A stretch of DNA of 64,000 bases from Antedon mediterranea (taxonomy: Eukaryota > Echinodermata > Crinoidea > Comatulida > Antedonidae): contig NC_092677.1 in the NCBI RefSeq assembly GCF_964355755.1, positions 22,290,101-22,354,100 of the forward strand. Direction: 5' to 3'. The position numbers and the translations under genes were made by a program. This document shows positions 40,600 through 55,408 of the stretch, piece after piece; positions within the stretch are counted from its first letter, which is position 1, and the number at the start of each line of letters is the position of its first letter. Below the pieces are notes generated by a model. The model was not told the DNA's origin and searched no databases. It was given only the letters and a program-made list of their open reading frames with translations.

Positions 40600-43361
40600 G
40601 TAAGACTAATTTTTTTATCTATTTTTGCCTTTTTCATCCTAATTTAGCTATCCCCAAAATTCCCGCGTTTTACCAATTTGGAAACGTTGATCATTTGAGT
40701 TGATATAAATTAGGTCTTCGGTAAAAACAATTTTTTCTACGAAGTGTACGGTACTTCATCGACTTTATCATTATCATATTAAATAATATTAAGAACCAAT
40801 CAATTATATTTTTAATTTATTGCTCTTCTATGATGTCATCTACCTTAATTTTTCAAATTGTGAACATGTTACAAGTTAGCTTATAATTATAATAACCAGA
40901 TAGAAATAAAGCGAAAGATAAAAAACGGTGCATAGTACTTAAATGAAAATGCTATTTCTTGTTGACCTACATCGAGCTGTCCATGAGTACGGTACCGTAC
41001 TCAATAATGCCAATTCGCATAGTCACTGAATACATTATACAATTGGGTTAATTGCATCCCCACTAGGCTACACTATCTTGATTAGGTCCTATTATTGTGT
41101 GATCAGTCTTCAATTTAATAAATTGCGTAAGAATGTGTTAATGATAATGAATAAGAATATTATTACGGAAAGTATGCTTACTGAATTACTGAGACTAAAT
41201 GGTTCATTTGAAATATTATTACGAAACCTTCATTAAATCTAATCAGAAATAAATCGTAATAATTCGGTAATGATTATTATGATTAATAAATCCTAATGAT
41301 TAAAATGTATTTACGTAATCTATAGTAACCGAAGTGATACACTGATGATGTCAAAATATATTACTTAAATGTAATATGTCATATAAATCATACAAACTAG
41401 AATTAAAATAATGTACAGGTGAAGAACCTGTTAATGGATTGGCAAGTCCATATTGAGACAGTTTATTTATCACGTTAGGATACATAAGGTCATTCATAAA
41501 CATTTATAATTAATGAGAGTTAGGCTTAGATAGTTTTACAATATTATTATTAAACTTCAATCAAGCTGTTCATTACAATAAAGTACAATCAAGATATTCG
41601 TATTTCATACACAAAAAACACAAAATGTACGCGCGTACAACAAGGTATCGATGATTGTCAGCATCTCACTGACATCAAAACGATATCGCAATATAACGTT
41701 AGCTTGAGGTGCAAATACTTGTTTTACTCATAAGCTGAGTAAATATGAGTGGATGTGACCAAACACTATGTCGCCAATTAATATCTTGAATTAATACTTT
41801 GTTCTTGTGACATAAGAGACAATGCAAACCCAGATTTGCATAAGGAAGGTATTGAATAATAACTCGGTGTTGTCATTGTGTGTTAATCTAACAATCGTGC
41901 TAATGGTTTGAATCATTGCGATTTCAAGTGATAGCTATCAAAATACGTCTACTTCACAAGAATGTAACTTGTCACCAAATTCTCTTCAGATTGATCGAAT
42001 AATACCAAATACAATTTTATTTCTCCTAAAACTTGTTGGCTGTCAGTTAATTGATGAATTTATATACAGGTACTACGGTACATTCACAATGTTATATCAT
42101 AGCAGCAAACAACGTCAATTTATCTGTACATATTAATGCTTGGTATGAGAATTTGATATTCAGACATTAATATGATATTTATAGACATAATTGACGTATG
42201 CATAAAATATCAAATTGATGTATGCGTGTATGCGCATTAAATACAAACAATATATTAACATCATTCTTTTAAAAAAATAGCCCACATCCCAGTAATTAGA
42301 CGCTTATTACCAGTAACCATCATCATACTAACGATACTGATTGTTGATGGATCGTGGTGTATTGACAATAATAAAACTTACAACAAACAGTAATCGAAAT
42401 TCAGTCAATACACCAACATATGGTAACACACAAGTTACACTATAATAAGTGATTATTATCAATATGCAAGGAGAGAAAGAGTCGGCTACTTTGTAAAGAT
42501 TTAAATGTAGCATTGTTGATTGATTTGTTTAAGTATGATACAGTTAAAATTATAATGATGTTAATAATTTTTTATGTTACTATTTCAATTGTTTTTGTTA
42601 TTCTAGGGTACGTGCAAAATATTTTCCCTTCGCCGACGATTTCACCAGTAAGCCGTAATTCATTGAGTGATTGTGAGTACGTCTCTGATTCGGACGTTAG
42701 TCGTGATGATACATCGTCTATCACGTCACATAGTGACGTATCTGAAGCCAACAACAATATAAACAAACAAGTCTTCCTATCTTACGATGCATTTGATATA
42801 ACAGACGGACGATCACGTCGCCGTTCACCAAAGACCGGCGTACAACCAGTTGAAAAGCGTCAACGTTATAAATGTAACGAATGCGGTAAACATTACGCAA
42901 CTTCGTCGAATCTATCGCGACACAAACAAACTCATCGCAGTTTAGAAAGTGACCAAGCCAAACGCTGCCATATCTGCAATAAAGTGTACGTAAGCATGCC
43001 AGCTCTCACCATGCATATATTAACGCATGATCTGAAACATAAATGTACTATTTGCAACAAGGCTTTTAGCCGGCCATGGTTGTTGCAAGGTCATATGCGT
43101 TCTCACACTGGAGAGAAACCTTTTGGATGTGCACATTGTGGCAAAGCATTCGCAGATCGATCAAATCTTCGTGCACATATGCAAACGCATTCATCTTTCA
43201 AGCATTATAGTTGCAAAAGATGTGACAAATCATTTGCATTGAAATCATATCTAAACAAACATCACGAATCAGCGTGCATTATCAGTCCAGAGTCCAGTGA
43301 CAACGAGTGCAATTTCATTATTCCAAAAATGCAAAAATCAGAAACTTCGCGATGTGTTTAA
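40476..43361 (+). CDS. scrt: Scratch (Snail-superfamily zinc-finger repressor), 2 coding exons, 292 aa
   Basis: Exon 1 40476-40599 joins exon 2 42607-43361 through a 2007-bp GT-AG intron; the split Gly codon stays in frame. Residues 1-9, MPRSFLVRR, are the SNAG repression motif. The middle region is Ser/Asp-rich (about 56-90) with a basic patch GRSRRRSPK near 109. Five zinc fingers follow: Cys131/134-His147/151, Cys162/165-His178/182, Cys188/191-His204/208, Cys216/219-His232/236, and a C2HC finger Cys244/247-His260-Cys265. Finger 1 YATSSNLSRHKQTH, finger 2 YVSMPALTMHILTH and finger 5 SFALKSYLNKHHESAC mark Scratch rather than Snail/Slug. Scratch proteins are E-box-binding repressors in neural cells; that role is inferred by family. 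No other gene is seen within 9 kb upstream or 20 kb downstream. Confidence 0.97.
40600..42606 (+). other. scratch intron
   Basis: 2007 bp, AT-rich. Acceptor TTTTTGTTATTCTAG. It holds a CAGGTG E-box at 41416-41421; nothing else recognised. Confidence 0.7.
42607..43361 (+). CDS. scrt: scratch exon 2 (linker and five zinc fingers)
   Basis: 755 bp. Begins GG|TAC to complete the split Gly codon and ends in TAA at 43359-43361. All five zinc fingers lie in this one exon. Confidence 0.96.
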
Positions 43362-43710
43362 TGATATTTAAGAAATCAAAATAGATAAAAGTTGTACGTA
43401 TTTTAATATACGTTTACTTTATTTTCTAAGCAAAATGGTATTTTTTAATTAAAAACCAATACTATTCATAGTGTTTCAGAATAACCGTTTTGCAAATATG
43501 ACCAATAAGAAAGATATTTTGCAAACGTACTAACATTTCAGGCAATATATTTATAAACATTTGTTAACAATGTGCATACTTTTTAAACGTAAAATATTGT
43601 ATATAGATGCACTGTCAACTTTCCGTAGTTTTGATACTGATTTAAACATTTTAAAAAGTAGGGTCTGTTCCCTAAAAATAATAACCAATATTTTGCAATT
43701 TTCCAAACTT

Positions 43711-43731
43711 GTATATATATATATATATATA
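43711..43731. repeat. (TA)n microsatellite
   Basis: About ten TA units. Confidence 0.9.
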
Positions 43732-44782
43732 TTATTTATTTTAAAAAAAACATTCCTAAGATAAGGGCGGGAAACAGTAAAATGAATATTGACCAATTTA
43801 GGTTTTTTCATAAGCCTATATATTTGCAAAAAAGATGATATTTTTTAATGAATAGGTGATAACAAAGCAATAGGCCTATTTAAATGTGTTTCTAAAATTC
43901 CTATTTGTCTAAATTGTCTATTTGTATAAATAATGTGTAATATTATTATTAAAACCAATAACAGTATTTGGTATATAAACAATTGTGTGACTATTCTACT
44001 TAAAATGTTATTTTGTAAATTTGATAAATAACATCTTATTGTGCAATTTTAGATAGCTGTAGGCCTAAATCCATATTGAGATTCTTCCTAACTCGGTTAA
44101 AATAGAAACCAAAGATAAAGGTCAAGCGATAATTAACGATCAATTTATTCTCAAAAGTATAACGAACTATGTATTAAGTGTATGTTTTACTTGTTGTGAA
44201 TCTCTCTTACAAAATAAATGTGTGTGGCATATGAAATTGTTCAATTCTTCCAATACTTCTTGTCATCCACTCCAAATTTTAATTATATTCATTACGGTAT
44301 ACTTCGTTGGACAAGATATTACATTTGTGTTACTCTCTATTAAAAACAATAAATGAATTAACAATGTCAATGATTAAATATTAAGTAAACCTTTCACTGT
44401 TGCTCGTAGGGTATTCTATGCAAATTTGTCAAGAAAATAGATATGCACCGGATTCACATCATCTAACATATTCAATGTTCTCATGCTATTAAATTCCCAA
44501 GAAATAAAAATTACCAATATTTTTAGACTGAGGTTTAAAGCCTATCTGTAGTTTTATAATGATAAAAAAGATATTTGCAGTTTTAGTGATTAGAAACATA
44601 ACAATGTCTTTCCATTTTTGGTACACTAATATAATTTGCATATTGTAGATATATGATACTGGTCGTGTTGTTTTATACATTAAGGGATACTATACAAGTA
44701 ATTTACTAGGCGATCGTGCGTAAATTTCTAATAGGTATTGTGAATTCAGTGTCTCTACGGGTTAAGATTTGAGTAGACTACA

Positions 44783-44792
44783 CCAACAGGTG
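44783..44792 (+). promoter_or_regulatory. CCAACAGGTG E-box, downstream site 1
   Basis: In the context CACCAACAGGTGTGG, inside a GC-balanced island (about 44750-44920), 1.4 kb past the scratch stop codon. Confidence 0.45.
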
Positions 44793-47766
44793 TGGAATAA
44801 ACATTTGAGTGTACGTAAAGAAGAGTGTCCCATGGGCATGCTATCGATGCAACAACCGAAACCGTTTCTTTCTCGTCACCATCGAGAATTACTATCCAAG
44901 CGGATTATCTTCAATTTAATATGTTTATCAAATTATGTCACATTAATTGAGGATACTATGCGACAAAATCTTTAGCACAAGCAGTTACACTCTACAGTAT
45001 TTATTCCTCTGTATATATCATAATTCGTTTATGTTGTTTAGTGAATTACTGCAGAACGAATGGTACGCCAAAATAGTAGTAAAACATACATTATGTTGAT
45101 CAAATGGCAGCATAATATATTCATTTTTTAGAAGTGACACTATTATTAGTAATATTATTATTAAAATGAAATGGAAATGTGTTTGTGTTTTGTCTTCATT
45201 ATTGCTTAATAATTAACACTACTTTTACATTTTTTAATATTTTTATATTTACTTTCTCCTCATTTTCATTAACATAACACAACATACTTTAGGTATTTAT
45301 GTATGTTTTCTATCACAATCAATATAAACTGATGTATTATGTAATATCACTTTGAATAATATGTTCATAAATGTCATTCTTAAAAAGATATAGTTACATG
45401 TTTGGCACAAAGATTAATAGACTCAATAGGGCCTACTGATGAAGATAAGTTCACAGTTGATAAAATAATTGACAATTATACATATTTTATATTTAAAATG
45501 TTACTGTACAGATAATCTTATACAATTTAAAACAATTCTATGAAATAAAATCAAACTAAATGATCTAGATTGAGCTAGATTTTCACATTCTTAATAATAT
45601 ACTGATACTGGCACAAGTCATGTTTTCAGTATATCCGAAATACTTCAATTGCATAATATCGAAACTGTCGAAACAGATTTTGACCTAAATTCATATTATA
45701 TTTCTCAATTTTATGCTTCAAATCTTTTTTGATTCTTAAAGTTTTATTGTGAGTACAAATTAGAATGATTTGGGTTAGTTAATAATAGCCATTTTGTTAT
45801 TATATGCACCTAACATTAAGAGACACTATAATCACAATCTGATCTGGTCATCATCATAATCATTTTTGTTTTTCACATCAATTGAAAATCATCATTCTTA
45901 ACAATAGTATGGTAACTATAGTTTATTGATAATATTATTATAGAAATCACCTTCCGGAGCACAACATACTATACACACGATCAACTGCTGTTTGAAAGTG
46001 TTTTTCTGACATATCTTGAATATAATTATCAACTGCATCTCAAATAATAAATTGTGTGAAATACTACATTTTTAAATAGCTCTACGATCGGTCGACCGAC
46101 GATGACATCATATATTCCCATCAAATATTACGCTCTCGAAAACTAACCGCTTCAATTCAATTGAATTATTTATCGAAATGAGTGACTAACAAATTATGCT
46201 GACGTAATACATACGCTAGTGTTAGCATTTGGACCGTTGCAGGTGCTAGGTGTCTTGGAATGCTGGCTACTATAGCGTTTAGTATTCCACAGGTTGACAT
46301 ACGTTTAACGTAAAGTTATGAAATGTTACAAAATCGATTGAAATTATTAACATAGTATAAATTCCTGTCAACTCATTATTGATTAGGCAGCCATTATAAT
46401 AATGATTTTGTACATTAATGCTTTTGGTTTTTCTGAATACGGATGTCGACATTTGATTTTTATAACCTGGTGTGCAAGTTTCTGTACAAAATTATAAAAC
46501 GATAGGCCTAATAATTAATTAAACATTACCTACAAAATGTGGATCATCTTCATAAACATTATCTTTAGACATTGCATCATGGAAAATTCTTTCTTTATTG
46601 ATTTCTATATATTTTTTAGGCCTTATCGGTCTATGGTATAATCTCTGTTAATTATTAGAATTATTATTCAAAATACTCAGATTTTTATTAGTTAGAAATT
46701 GTTTTTGTAGGTTTGTTTTTGTGCATTTATCGCTTGGTATATGCCTAATTTGTTCGCCTCAGACATACGGTATGCATTAGTAGAATGGACGAGCTTGACA
46801 GTGTGATCCGGCAAAGTGGTTATAGTATTCATGATTTATCCATTGCAGGAGTAATGGATTGATAGAGTAAAACATACATCCAAATATAGATTGTTCTGGC
46901 ATCACATCAGCCGGCATTCAGTGGAGACACTCAACTTAAATGTATAAATGTTATTTACTCTCCCTGATAATCTTATTCAAAATATCTATTGTGAAAACAA
47001 AGAGAAAGATGTATACGACAGAAAATGTCAATAAAACAAGTCAGTGACTTGCGCATGCCATTAGGCCCAAGATATGAAGCGCCCACTTGATCGTAAATAT
47101 TCTACTCATCCAAGTTGACATGTAGACTGAAATACGACCATAAACCAATATTGTAGCTTTTAACTTTTAAAACGTTTGCTATAAATGTATTTCTTGTGCA
47201 ACATACAAAGCATTTACGTTGATCTAAATTGAAAATAACAATGATACAAGGGTACACAGACAAAAGTCTGTCTAATAACGAAATGACAGAAAGCAAGACC
47301 AATCTCAACATAAAGTAACCTCTGAATAGAACAAGATTTGTGTTAATTTGTATCCCAATAAATATAATCCAAGAGAGTAAAATAATTATATTTATGAATT
47401 GAACTGTAAACTCTTCAAAACTGCCTAATGTTACAATTTGTAGATAAAATTAGCAAATAAAATGAAAGATGTTGCACGGAAATTCCAACCTCAAATTTAA
47501 TTATGTAGGGCTATGGAATAGACGGAGTTGTAAGTGTATTTGTCACTGGATATATTCCGCTGTCATGCATATTTTACTAATGGTTCCTATGTATGTGCAA
47601 TGCATAATATTATTTAGGCATGGTTAATTATTCCAATAAATTTAAAGTTGTATAAAATTTGTGTCAATTGTGTTGATTTAAGCTAATCAGAATGTGGTTG
47701 TTTATGCTTTTTTATGATAATATAATGAGCGCGCATAATAATTAAAGTGTTTTAGGCTGATTTGCA

Positions 47767-47776
47767 CCAACAGGTG
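47767..47776 (+). promoter_or_regulatory. CCAACAGGTG E-box, downstream site 2
   Basis: In the context CACCAACAGGTGGTA, 4.4 kb past the scratch stop codon. Confidence 0.45.
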
Positions 47777-50700
47777 GTAAAGACACGTTAGCTATTGTTA
47801 GATTAACTCACGATCAACATTCTCCAATCGGAGACAACAAATGACGATAATGATAGGTATATTTACAATGACATGCAACTAAAGTAACATTTGTGGCAAG
47901 TTTTAACTTTTTTTTTAAATTAATGACATGATAAATCTGAATGATTGTTGGAAATATCTAGAATTATGTTTCAAAATAAAATGATGACAATGTTTAGAGA
48001 TTTAATTCATTGATGCATATATCACACACTTCAAGTATTTGCCAATTCTGTGCCAAGAGTCCGAACTACTCAAACTAATTTCAATTTTTTAATAAAATCT
48101 GAAATTAAAAACCCCATCAGTACTACTATACTTGATTGTCGGCAGCGTTTAAAGTTATATGTTATGTAACGATGGTGTTGGCAATGAGATGAATATTTTA
48201 TTAAAATAGTTACACTGAACAAATCAAGCTGAATTAAAACACTTGGGATGAAGACCGGCTTTCGTTTAACAAGTGATGGTTAGGTTAAACCATCAAAAGA
48301 GCCAGTATAATATATGTAAATTAGCAATAGTAATAATCTTGAATTAGAGAACTAAATTGTAGGTAACATTTTGATTCTTAATGAAATGTCATTTCATTTT
48401 GTAGATGTACTGATTTGTTACCGGCAGCCGATAAACAACACCGACATCGTTCATGAAGTTAATGAACTCATCTACATTAGGCAAAATAATCATGTAAGAG
48501 TTATTTACGACGACGAACTTAGAACACAATTTATTGTCAACACGTTCGGGAATTAGAAATCTAAGTTTGGCGATATTTCGATTAATTCACAATCGAGCAA
48601 CGAGTGTTGTTTGATGACAAGCGGATTTGGAATTAACCAAATGGGACCATGTTTCGTATTATTAGAAGCTGTACAAACCTAAAAAAACGGATGTGTTTAA
48701 TGTTTGAATCTACGCATCAAATAATACACTGAGGCAAACAATAATGGCATCTTGTCACTCCAACTCCTAAGTATCAGTTCTTGGCTGGTCAACAAAGATA
48801 ATTCTCTGTACTCTACAAACATGATCGAACGTATGTATCTTTTCACCTGACAGTTGCGCTAACATCTTATAGCGAATAACTAAGCAAGGTCTATCTGATA
48901 CATATGAGAAAATCAAATTCATAGAGCTCGTCGCCTTCAGGCTGTGTATTAACTTAATGAAGCTTGCATTGTCGATGTGAATGGACGTTTTTTTAAGAAG
49001 CATACTTCATATTGTATGCTATTACATGTAACGAAACGTGCGTGAAATACACACACTCAAATATCACATTTCCAGCAAATTAATTTATTTCAACTGCTAT
49101 TAGAGAGTTAAACATAGACTTAATCTGAAATCTTGAGCTGTGGTGGTCTTTCCTATTAATGTGCCTACAGACGCATTAAATGCGTGAGAAAGCGTGGGGA
49201 TAAACGCGTCTAAATCCTTTAGTCGCTGGGAAAAAATAAATTCGATTGGATTATTGGTACTTAGTATAAGTTTATTCCACACGAGAAGACCAAGATAAAA
49301 AGAAATTTAAATTGTGTTTAGATCTGATTTCTCTTAGTTAATTCTCACGATGTATAGTGAAAAACATTCACCACTGATTCTCCTGAATAAATACTTGGCC
49401 TATTGATTTTTAAGATATCGAAGAGTTTAATTAATTTCTATTAGTTTTAGTACAGAAACACTCATCTTAATCGCAAATTTTGATTGGTACTATTAAACTA
49501 ATATTTAATCACCAGATTTGATATTGATCGGAATGTTTTTGCCATTGTAAAATGTTTCAATAGATCATTTCATCAAACTCTACAAACTTTTGGACAAAAG
49601 AAACATTGATAGTGTAAATGTGATGTAAAGGAAGAATTCACTATAAAATGTTATTAATTCATTAATTAATAATACCTACTAATATAACAACATTATATTT
49701 CGTTGACATCTTGCAGTTCGCAAATGAAGGTTCTTTACGTGTTGTTAGTATCAGATAAGTGTTTTAGGTTTTGTGTTAACTTCTTAAACTTCTATGTATG
49801 GAAAAATATAAGGTAAAGTATTGTGAAATGTGTTGTTTACTAGTTTTACGCTTATCCTGATATTTTATTATTCATTATTATTTTTTATTGAGTATTAACT
49901 GTTATTAAAACACGATTGATATTATAAGATCACAGACAAAACATGTACAAAAAGATCTATCAATCTATTGAAAGATTAAAATAATACGAATATCCTTGTA
50001 AATTTCTATAAACAGCAAATGAATTAATCAGGATGAAAAAATGAGGTTTTAAATGGCTTTTCGTCTTCTACTCTTCAACTATTTGTCCTTTTAACAATTA
50101 AGATACTATTGTGTTGTTTATAATGAACTCTATATTAAATAACTTCATATTGTATGTGCTTATAACAAAATGGCTATGTGTATACTGTAACTTAGCTGTT
50201 TATTATGTGTACTTTGTCAATAAAAACATTTTACTTTTTTGTTTTCAACTTACACCATGGTGAGAGAGAAATGTGTTCACTTTAAAAGTAAGAACAATTA
50301 GAGTTGCTTTAACAATTGTATTATAGACGAGAGCATTGACATTTTCTTTACCTTAAGTCTGATAAGGTTTTATTACTGTTTACGGTGAATTATTTAAAAG
50401 GTATATTATCAATTCGAATGACGTAGTTGCTAATTGAGGCTGGTGTTTATTTCATCTTCATAACCCCTGAATGAACACAACAATCCAATTAGGCTAACAG
50501 AACAGTAAACCTTTCGCATAAGCTTAAAGGTACGTGGCCGCTCATATTTAGACTAAGCGTCTTTATGTGAGCATTTTTAATCTCATTTTACTAAATTATG
50601 AGTGTTAAAAATTTGAGATTGTAGTTCAATTCGTAAACATCATAGAACAAAAGGGTCTTAATGGTTATGTTGCTGTTCAAATACAGTAGGCCCACTACAA

Positions 50701-51383
50701 TGTTTATTACAAGAAATTTGTCAGTTGTAAAGTAATTTATTGGAATATTATTATTATATTACTTTAAACTAAATTACATGTGTAACCTCAATTACTCTTT
50801 GGGACTAACCAACTAACTGTTGGAACTAGGCTTAAAACAAATTTACATAAGATGTAAACTGAAAAAATGTACCCAGCAAGGACATATTTCATACATCTTT
50901 TACACTAGTAAGGTCAAAATCGGGGTCAAAATCCAGAAACTGAAGTAGGTTTTTTTTTTAAAGTATTTGTTTTATCTCAAATTGTATAGGCTACCCAAGG
51001 GAACCAGCACGCGACCATTATTGTAGTGCGAACGGGCCCTTATTTGTAATTGTTAAATATAAATAACGGTAAAATCCGTTCTTCGGTTGATTACTAATAT
51101 AAATGTCCTCACATTGCACCATTTTCAAATTTAAGTACAGTAGTAGGCATACGTCGTACACCCACTAAAAGGACATTATAATATCACGAAATCACCATCA
51201 ATTTGTCCATACTCATTTCAATAATGATGGCAATTTTATTCTGATCGGTTAGATAATTTTAAGCCAACAAGTGTAATGTCAAATTACAGATTAGCATAAT
51301 TGTGGTTGGGTGTTTTAAATAGTAGTTTCCATATAAGGAAATAATAATGTTGCATTTAAATATCCGTTAGGATCAGTGAAGTT

Positions 51384-51391
51384 TGACGTCA
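51384..51391. promoter_or_regulatory. CRE-like palindrome TGACGTCA
   Basis: Perfect TGACGTCA in a short GC-balanced island in the scratch downstream desert. A single-motif match, so functional meaning is uncertain. Confidence 0.25.
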
Positions 51392-53304
51392 TGGTTCGCT
51401 CGCTTTCAAGTGTTGACACAGAACGAACATGCGTCCAATATTTCAAAAACGATAAATAATAAAGCTACAGTTTTACATACACGAAATAAATAAATATATC
51501 CATTTTAACAAAATTGTCCAAAGTTGTTGTTACATATTATTATGCGGCGTCCATGCTTCTTTGATAGCAAACTTTATTTTGATAGACTATAAAAATATTA
51601 TATGCAGAATGGTTTTTTAGTTTAATTAAACAGTAGGAATATGAACACATTTATACATTAAACCCGACTAAATTATGATAATTCGTGATATCTAACAAAT
51701 ATTTGGTCTCTCAAAAATCATTGTCCATGGTAACAACGACATTCGGGCTAATCTGATACAGTAATAAACATGATAAGAACATGTTAGCCTTTCCAAATAG
51801 GATTTTCATAACACATGCCTTAAACTTGGCACCAAACAACTAATTGGTAATCATTTTGATCGATATTTTTAATCAATACTATACAGGTAAATATAATCAC
51901 TTTTGGATTGAAATGTACGATATTTTGTTTAGTATTAGCCAACGATGGTATAGATAATAAGACGACATGTTGAGATAATTTTCCTTTGTATTCACAGTCT
52001 AATTATAATTGTAGTGTCTTAAATATTTAACCATCTGCTATTGTGTTATTATTATAATTACGTCCAATATTACTGGACGATTATCATCACGTGCAATGCT
52101 TTCGTTCTGAAACAAATAAAAATACATATTCAAAGAATACATATCATTATATTCCTATTAAAAAGAAATAAACTATTTTTGAGTTATGCAAATCACATCA
52201 ATTACCTTTCAAATAAATAAACCTATGTGGATGTAATATTCAAGAAAGGGTTATATTATGCGTTTTAATCTAATTTTAAACTAATTCATTATTATGGCCT
52301 CGACAAATTTGTAATGATGATGAGGCCTAATAATTTAATTTTTCTGTAACATAATTGTTTTTAATATGGTTTAGTTTTTCTTTTTTTTTCTTTTCAGAGA
52401 TAGGCCCTACAAGGCTTGCTATAGTATACATTCCGTTAAACACCATAGCGTAACAAGTTTTTAAGTTAAATTTAATAAATTTTACGTAATATCAATGTTT
52501 TTTAATTTCCAATGTATTACGTTAATTTCCAATAGGAATATCATTCTTCTTCAATATTATACAAGATTTTCGTATTATGCTTAGATAATGAGATCTATAT
52601 TCATATGAAACGTATGAATTTCTAATGTATGTGAGGTAATTATTATTATTCACTGGTGCTGATTACGTTTATATTAAATCACACTCAAATTTTTAACTAA
52701 AATTGAAATATTTTTAACCTGTATCAGAGAATAAAAAGCTGACATATGGTCAGTTAATTAACCGTTAGTCTACGAAGTATCGTGTCTCGTGGCTCAACAA
52801 TCGCATATCAAAATAATTTCATGTTGTCGACAAATAACCTGCCCAGATGTATATGTCCATAATTTGAACTCAAACGCATATCGCAATCGCCAGTATACCA
52901 AAGTAGAATTAATTTTGTTTTTCAATTTAGTTAATCCAGTTATTTACTGCACCGTTTATGTATAATTAACCAAGAAGAAAAACCTAACAGCGCCTAATCA
53001 AGTTTAGAAGCAGAATGTTAATTCTGTTAGTGAAACACAGCCTCTGTAACAATATTTGACATCATTCACGAGTGTATGCGAAGTTCATTTATTATCTGTC
53101 GCTGAAGTAATGCTTGGTTGGGCCAAGCTTTCCATAAACTGTCTATTTCTAATGTGAATAATAGTTGCAAAAGATAAACGAGGCGTTTGAGAGTCGATAT
53201 TGATGAATGTTTACAATCCACGGTTCACAAAATGTCTGAAATAATTGAGCAAAACACTCTACAAGTGGAAACAAGCCTTTTTTATTCAAAAATGTTAACT
53301 ATTA

Positions 53305-53336
53305 TCATTATTATTAATATTATTATTATTATTATT
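53305..53336. repeat. (ATT)n microsatellite
   Basis: TATTATTATTATTATTATT tract with a few interruptions. Confidence 0.85.
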
Positions 53337-55201
53337 CAATTTGTCAATATATTTTTTAATATATACAATTTAAAGAATGTAGGCTTGAATGCAATGTAGG
53401 CTACTGACATTCGCATATACGTATTGAATTTTCATTTTCACAAAAACATAAATGCTTTCTTGTATACTATTAAATTTGTAAGAATCGATAGTGGATTTTT
53501 TAAAGTAACAAACAACGAAAACAAAATAGCTTTATATTATTAAGTTATTTTTGTGTTTTATGATTCATAATAACGTTGTAATCCCACGTGACTGACTTCT
53601 CTATGATCCTTATTCATAACGAAATAACTGAACAGACTATCAAGTGTTGCTCATCAGGTTTTGTGTCGTCCAATGTAGCGAGAAGTGCATGTTGAGTTAA
53701 AGCTGTTCTTTAGGGTGATACCGTCATTTGACTGAAGTGCTATATACTAGGCATATTTATTGAATATCTCAATTGCTGGAATCTGATGCACCTGATCTTC
53801 TATTGTTCTCAATTCGAGTATCTATTTTTGTCACAGCATGCAATGAAATCCTCATATGAAATTCCAACACAATGCATTGATATTTAGCAATAATTAAATA
53901 TGATTTAAATTTTGTTTTCTTTTACTATATAACATTTTAAAACTGATTGTTAAATGTATTCTGACTAATAAAACACTACGGTGAGGTTTCCCAGAATGGT
54001 CAGACATGCTATAGGAACTCAGCTTGTTAATGAATTTATTTATTTAGTATTTACAAATCTTGCATTAGGCTATATAAAATAAGCAAACGTAAAGATTGGA
54101 TTATCACTTCGAATTTATTTAAGATAGAACTAAAAAAGGTAATTTTGAATGAATACATGTAATCGAAACAAAGCAGAAAGAAAATTGAATGACGTTAAAG
54201 AAAAAATTCTTGAAATTGAATTAATTATCTAAAAAGAAAAATAATCAATAAAATTAAATTAAGAAATACACATAAGAATAAACATAAACGTACCGTATAT
54301 ATTTTTTTGAGTTTGGATTAATTGTTAGTTTACCAACATTATTATATTATTGTTTGCTAGAAAGCGCCCGAGTCCGGGATGACCGAGACACAACTGGTGC
54401 TAGCTCGTACTTAAACTAGAACTATAAAAATAAACCTGGCTAGCGACGAGGGCGTATCTCCTTCTTCGGTTTAGGTTTAGCTTTGCAATGTATAGGCCTA
54501 TTAGTTTATTTTATCATATAATTCATGTAATTAATGAAAGCAATATTATGTTCAAAATGTCTTTATCAATGTAAAACTATAGGCCTACAATTTTATCAAA
54601 GTACTCAATCAAAGCACAATCTTATAATGCAATATACTATTTTATCATTATACCGAATCTCAATTTTTAATACTGATGTCAATCTTTATATCGTTTTCTC
54701 TGTATACTTATTTGTTTTATCATATTTAGATTTCAACACAATATCAAAGTAAGGTCAATACCCCGTTACATTTCCATGTACCACAATTTAGACAAAGTAA
54801 GGTGATCATTGATACTGATTGTTTGGATATAATTTTAATCGATCAGGTTCATCTATATTTTTCCCGCACGGGACACTCATAGAGCCTATTATTATTATTA
54901 TTACCAATTGACCCACAAAAAGTATTTTTTAACAGTTATGTTATTCTGTATTATTTTCATTAGTTTTAAATTGGATGAGAACTCCATAGACAAAAATATC
55001 CTGGATTTTTTAATAAATAATTTTTCAACAAAAGAAAAAATCAAACTAAATAGATTCTATATAAGAAGTAAGTTTAAAGAAAATTATAAATTAAGGTTTA
55101 AAAAGTATATAAACGGTAAACAAAAAGAAAATCAATAAATACAATCACATCGGCTTAAAAGTTAATTCACTGTATTGAGAAATATAGTAGGCCTCTATCT
55201 C

Positions 55202-55408
55202 TTAATTTTTTTTTACGGAAACAGGAAGAGATATACTATTTTTTAATTTATTATTAATATTGTTCCATAACTTTTGGCCAGATACACAGATAAGTTTTAA
55301 ACGAGGAATGTAGAGTAATGAAGGGATGCCTGTGTTACGTAGGTTATATTTGTGAATTATTTGTTTGATATCAAAACGACTGGACATTACAGGAGGAAGT
55401 TTAGTTTA
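55202..55408 (-). pseudogene. Non-LTR retrotransposon reverse-transcriptase C-terminal remnant
   Basis: Open stretch coding LPPVMSSRFDIKQIIHKYNL, then RNTGIPSLLYIPRLKL and GQKLWNNINNKLKNSISLP. This is the familiar LINE ORF2 C-terminal pattern (YNLRN..., ...LWN.L...IK...SL). Upstream coding is lost and a stop precedes it. Confidence 0.6.

Larger units (their letters stand above)
43362..54899. other. Large AT-rich gene-poor region downstream of scratch
   Basis: No gene I can support. Contents: scratch 3' UTR (possible AATAAA near 44211), a (TA)n tract at about 43711-43731, an ATT-rich tract at about 53305-53336, two CCAACAGGTG E-boxes, and GC-balanced islands near 44750-44920, 48400-49000, 49120-49270 and 51370-51440. 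Short open frames here look like chance. Confidence 0.45.

Noticed and set aside
42513-42606. In-frame ATG upstream of scratch exon 2
   Set aside because: The open frame extends back into the intron, but the CTAG|GG acceptor at 42605-42606 and the SNAG exon at 40476 explain the protein better.
44769-44975. 68-codon plus-strand frame downstream of scratch
   Set aside because: No family match; its GC-balanced composition and E-box fit a regulatory element better than an exon.
48371-48556. 61-codon plus-strand frame
   Set aside because: No domain and only a weak splice context; kept only as a GC-balanced island.
54908-55138. 76-codon plus-strand open frame, Lys-rich
   Set aside because: Low-complexity AT-rich codons and no recognisable domain next to LINE remnants; taken as chance.
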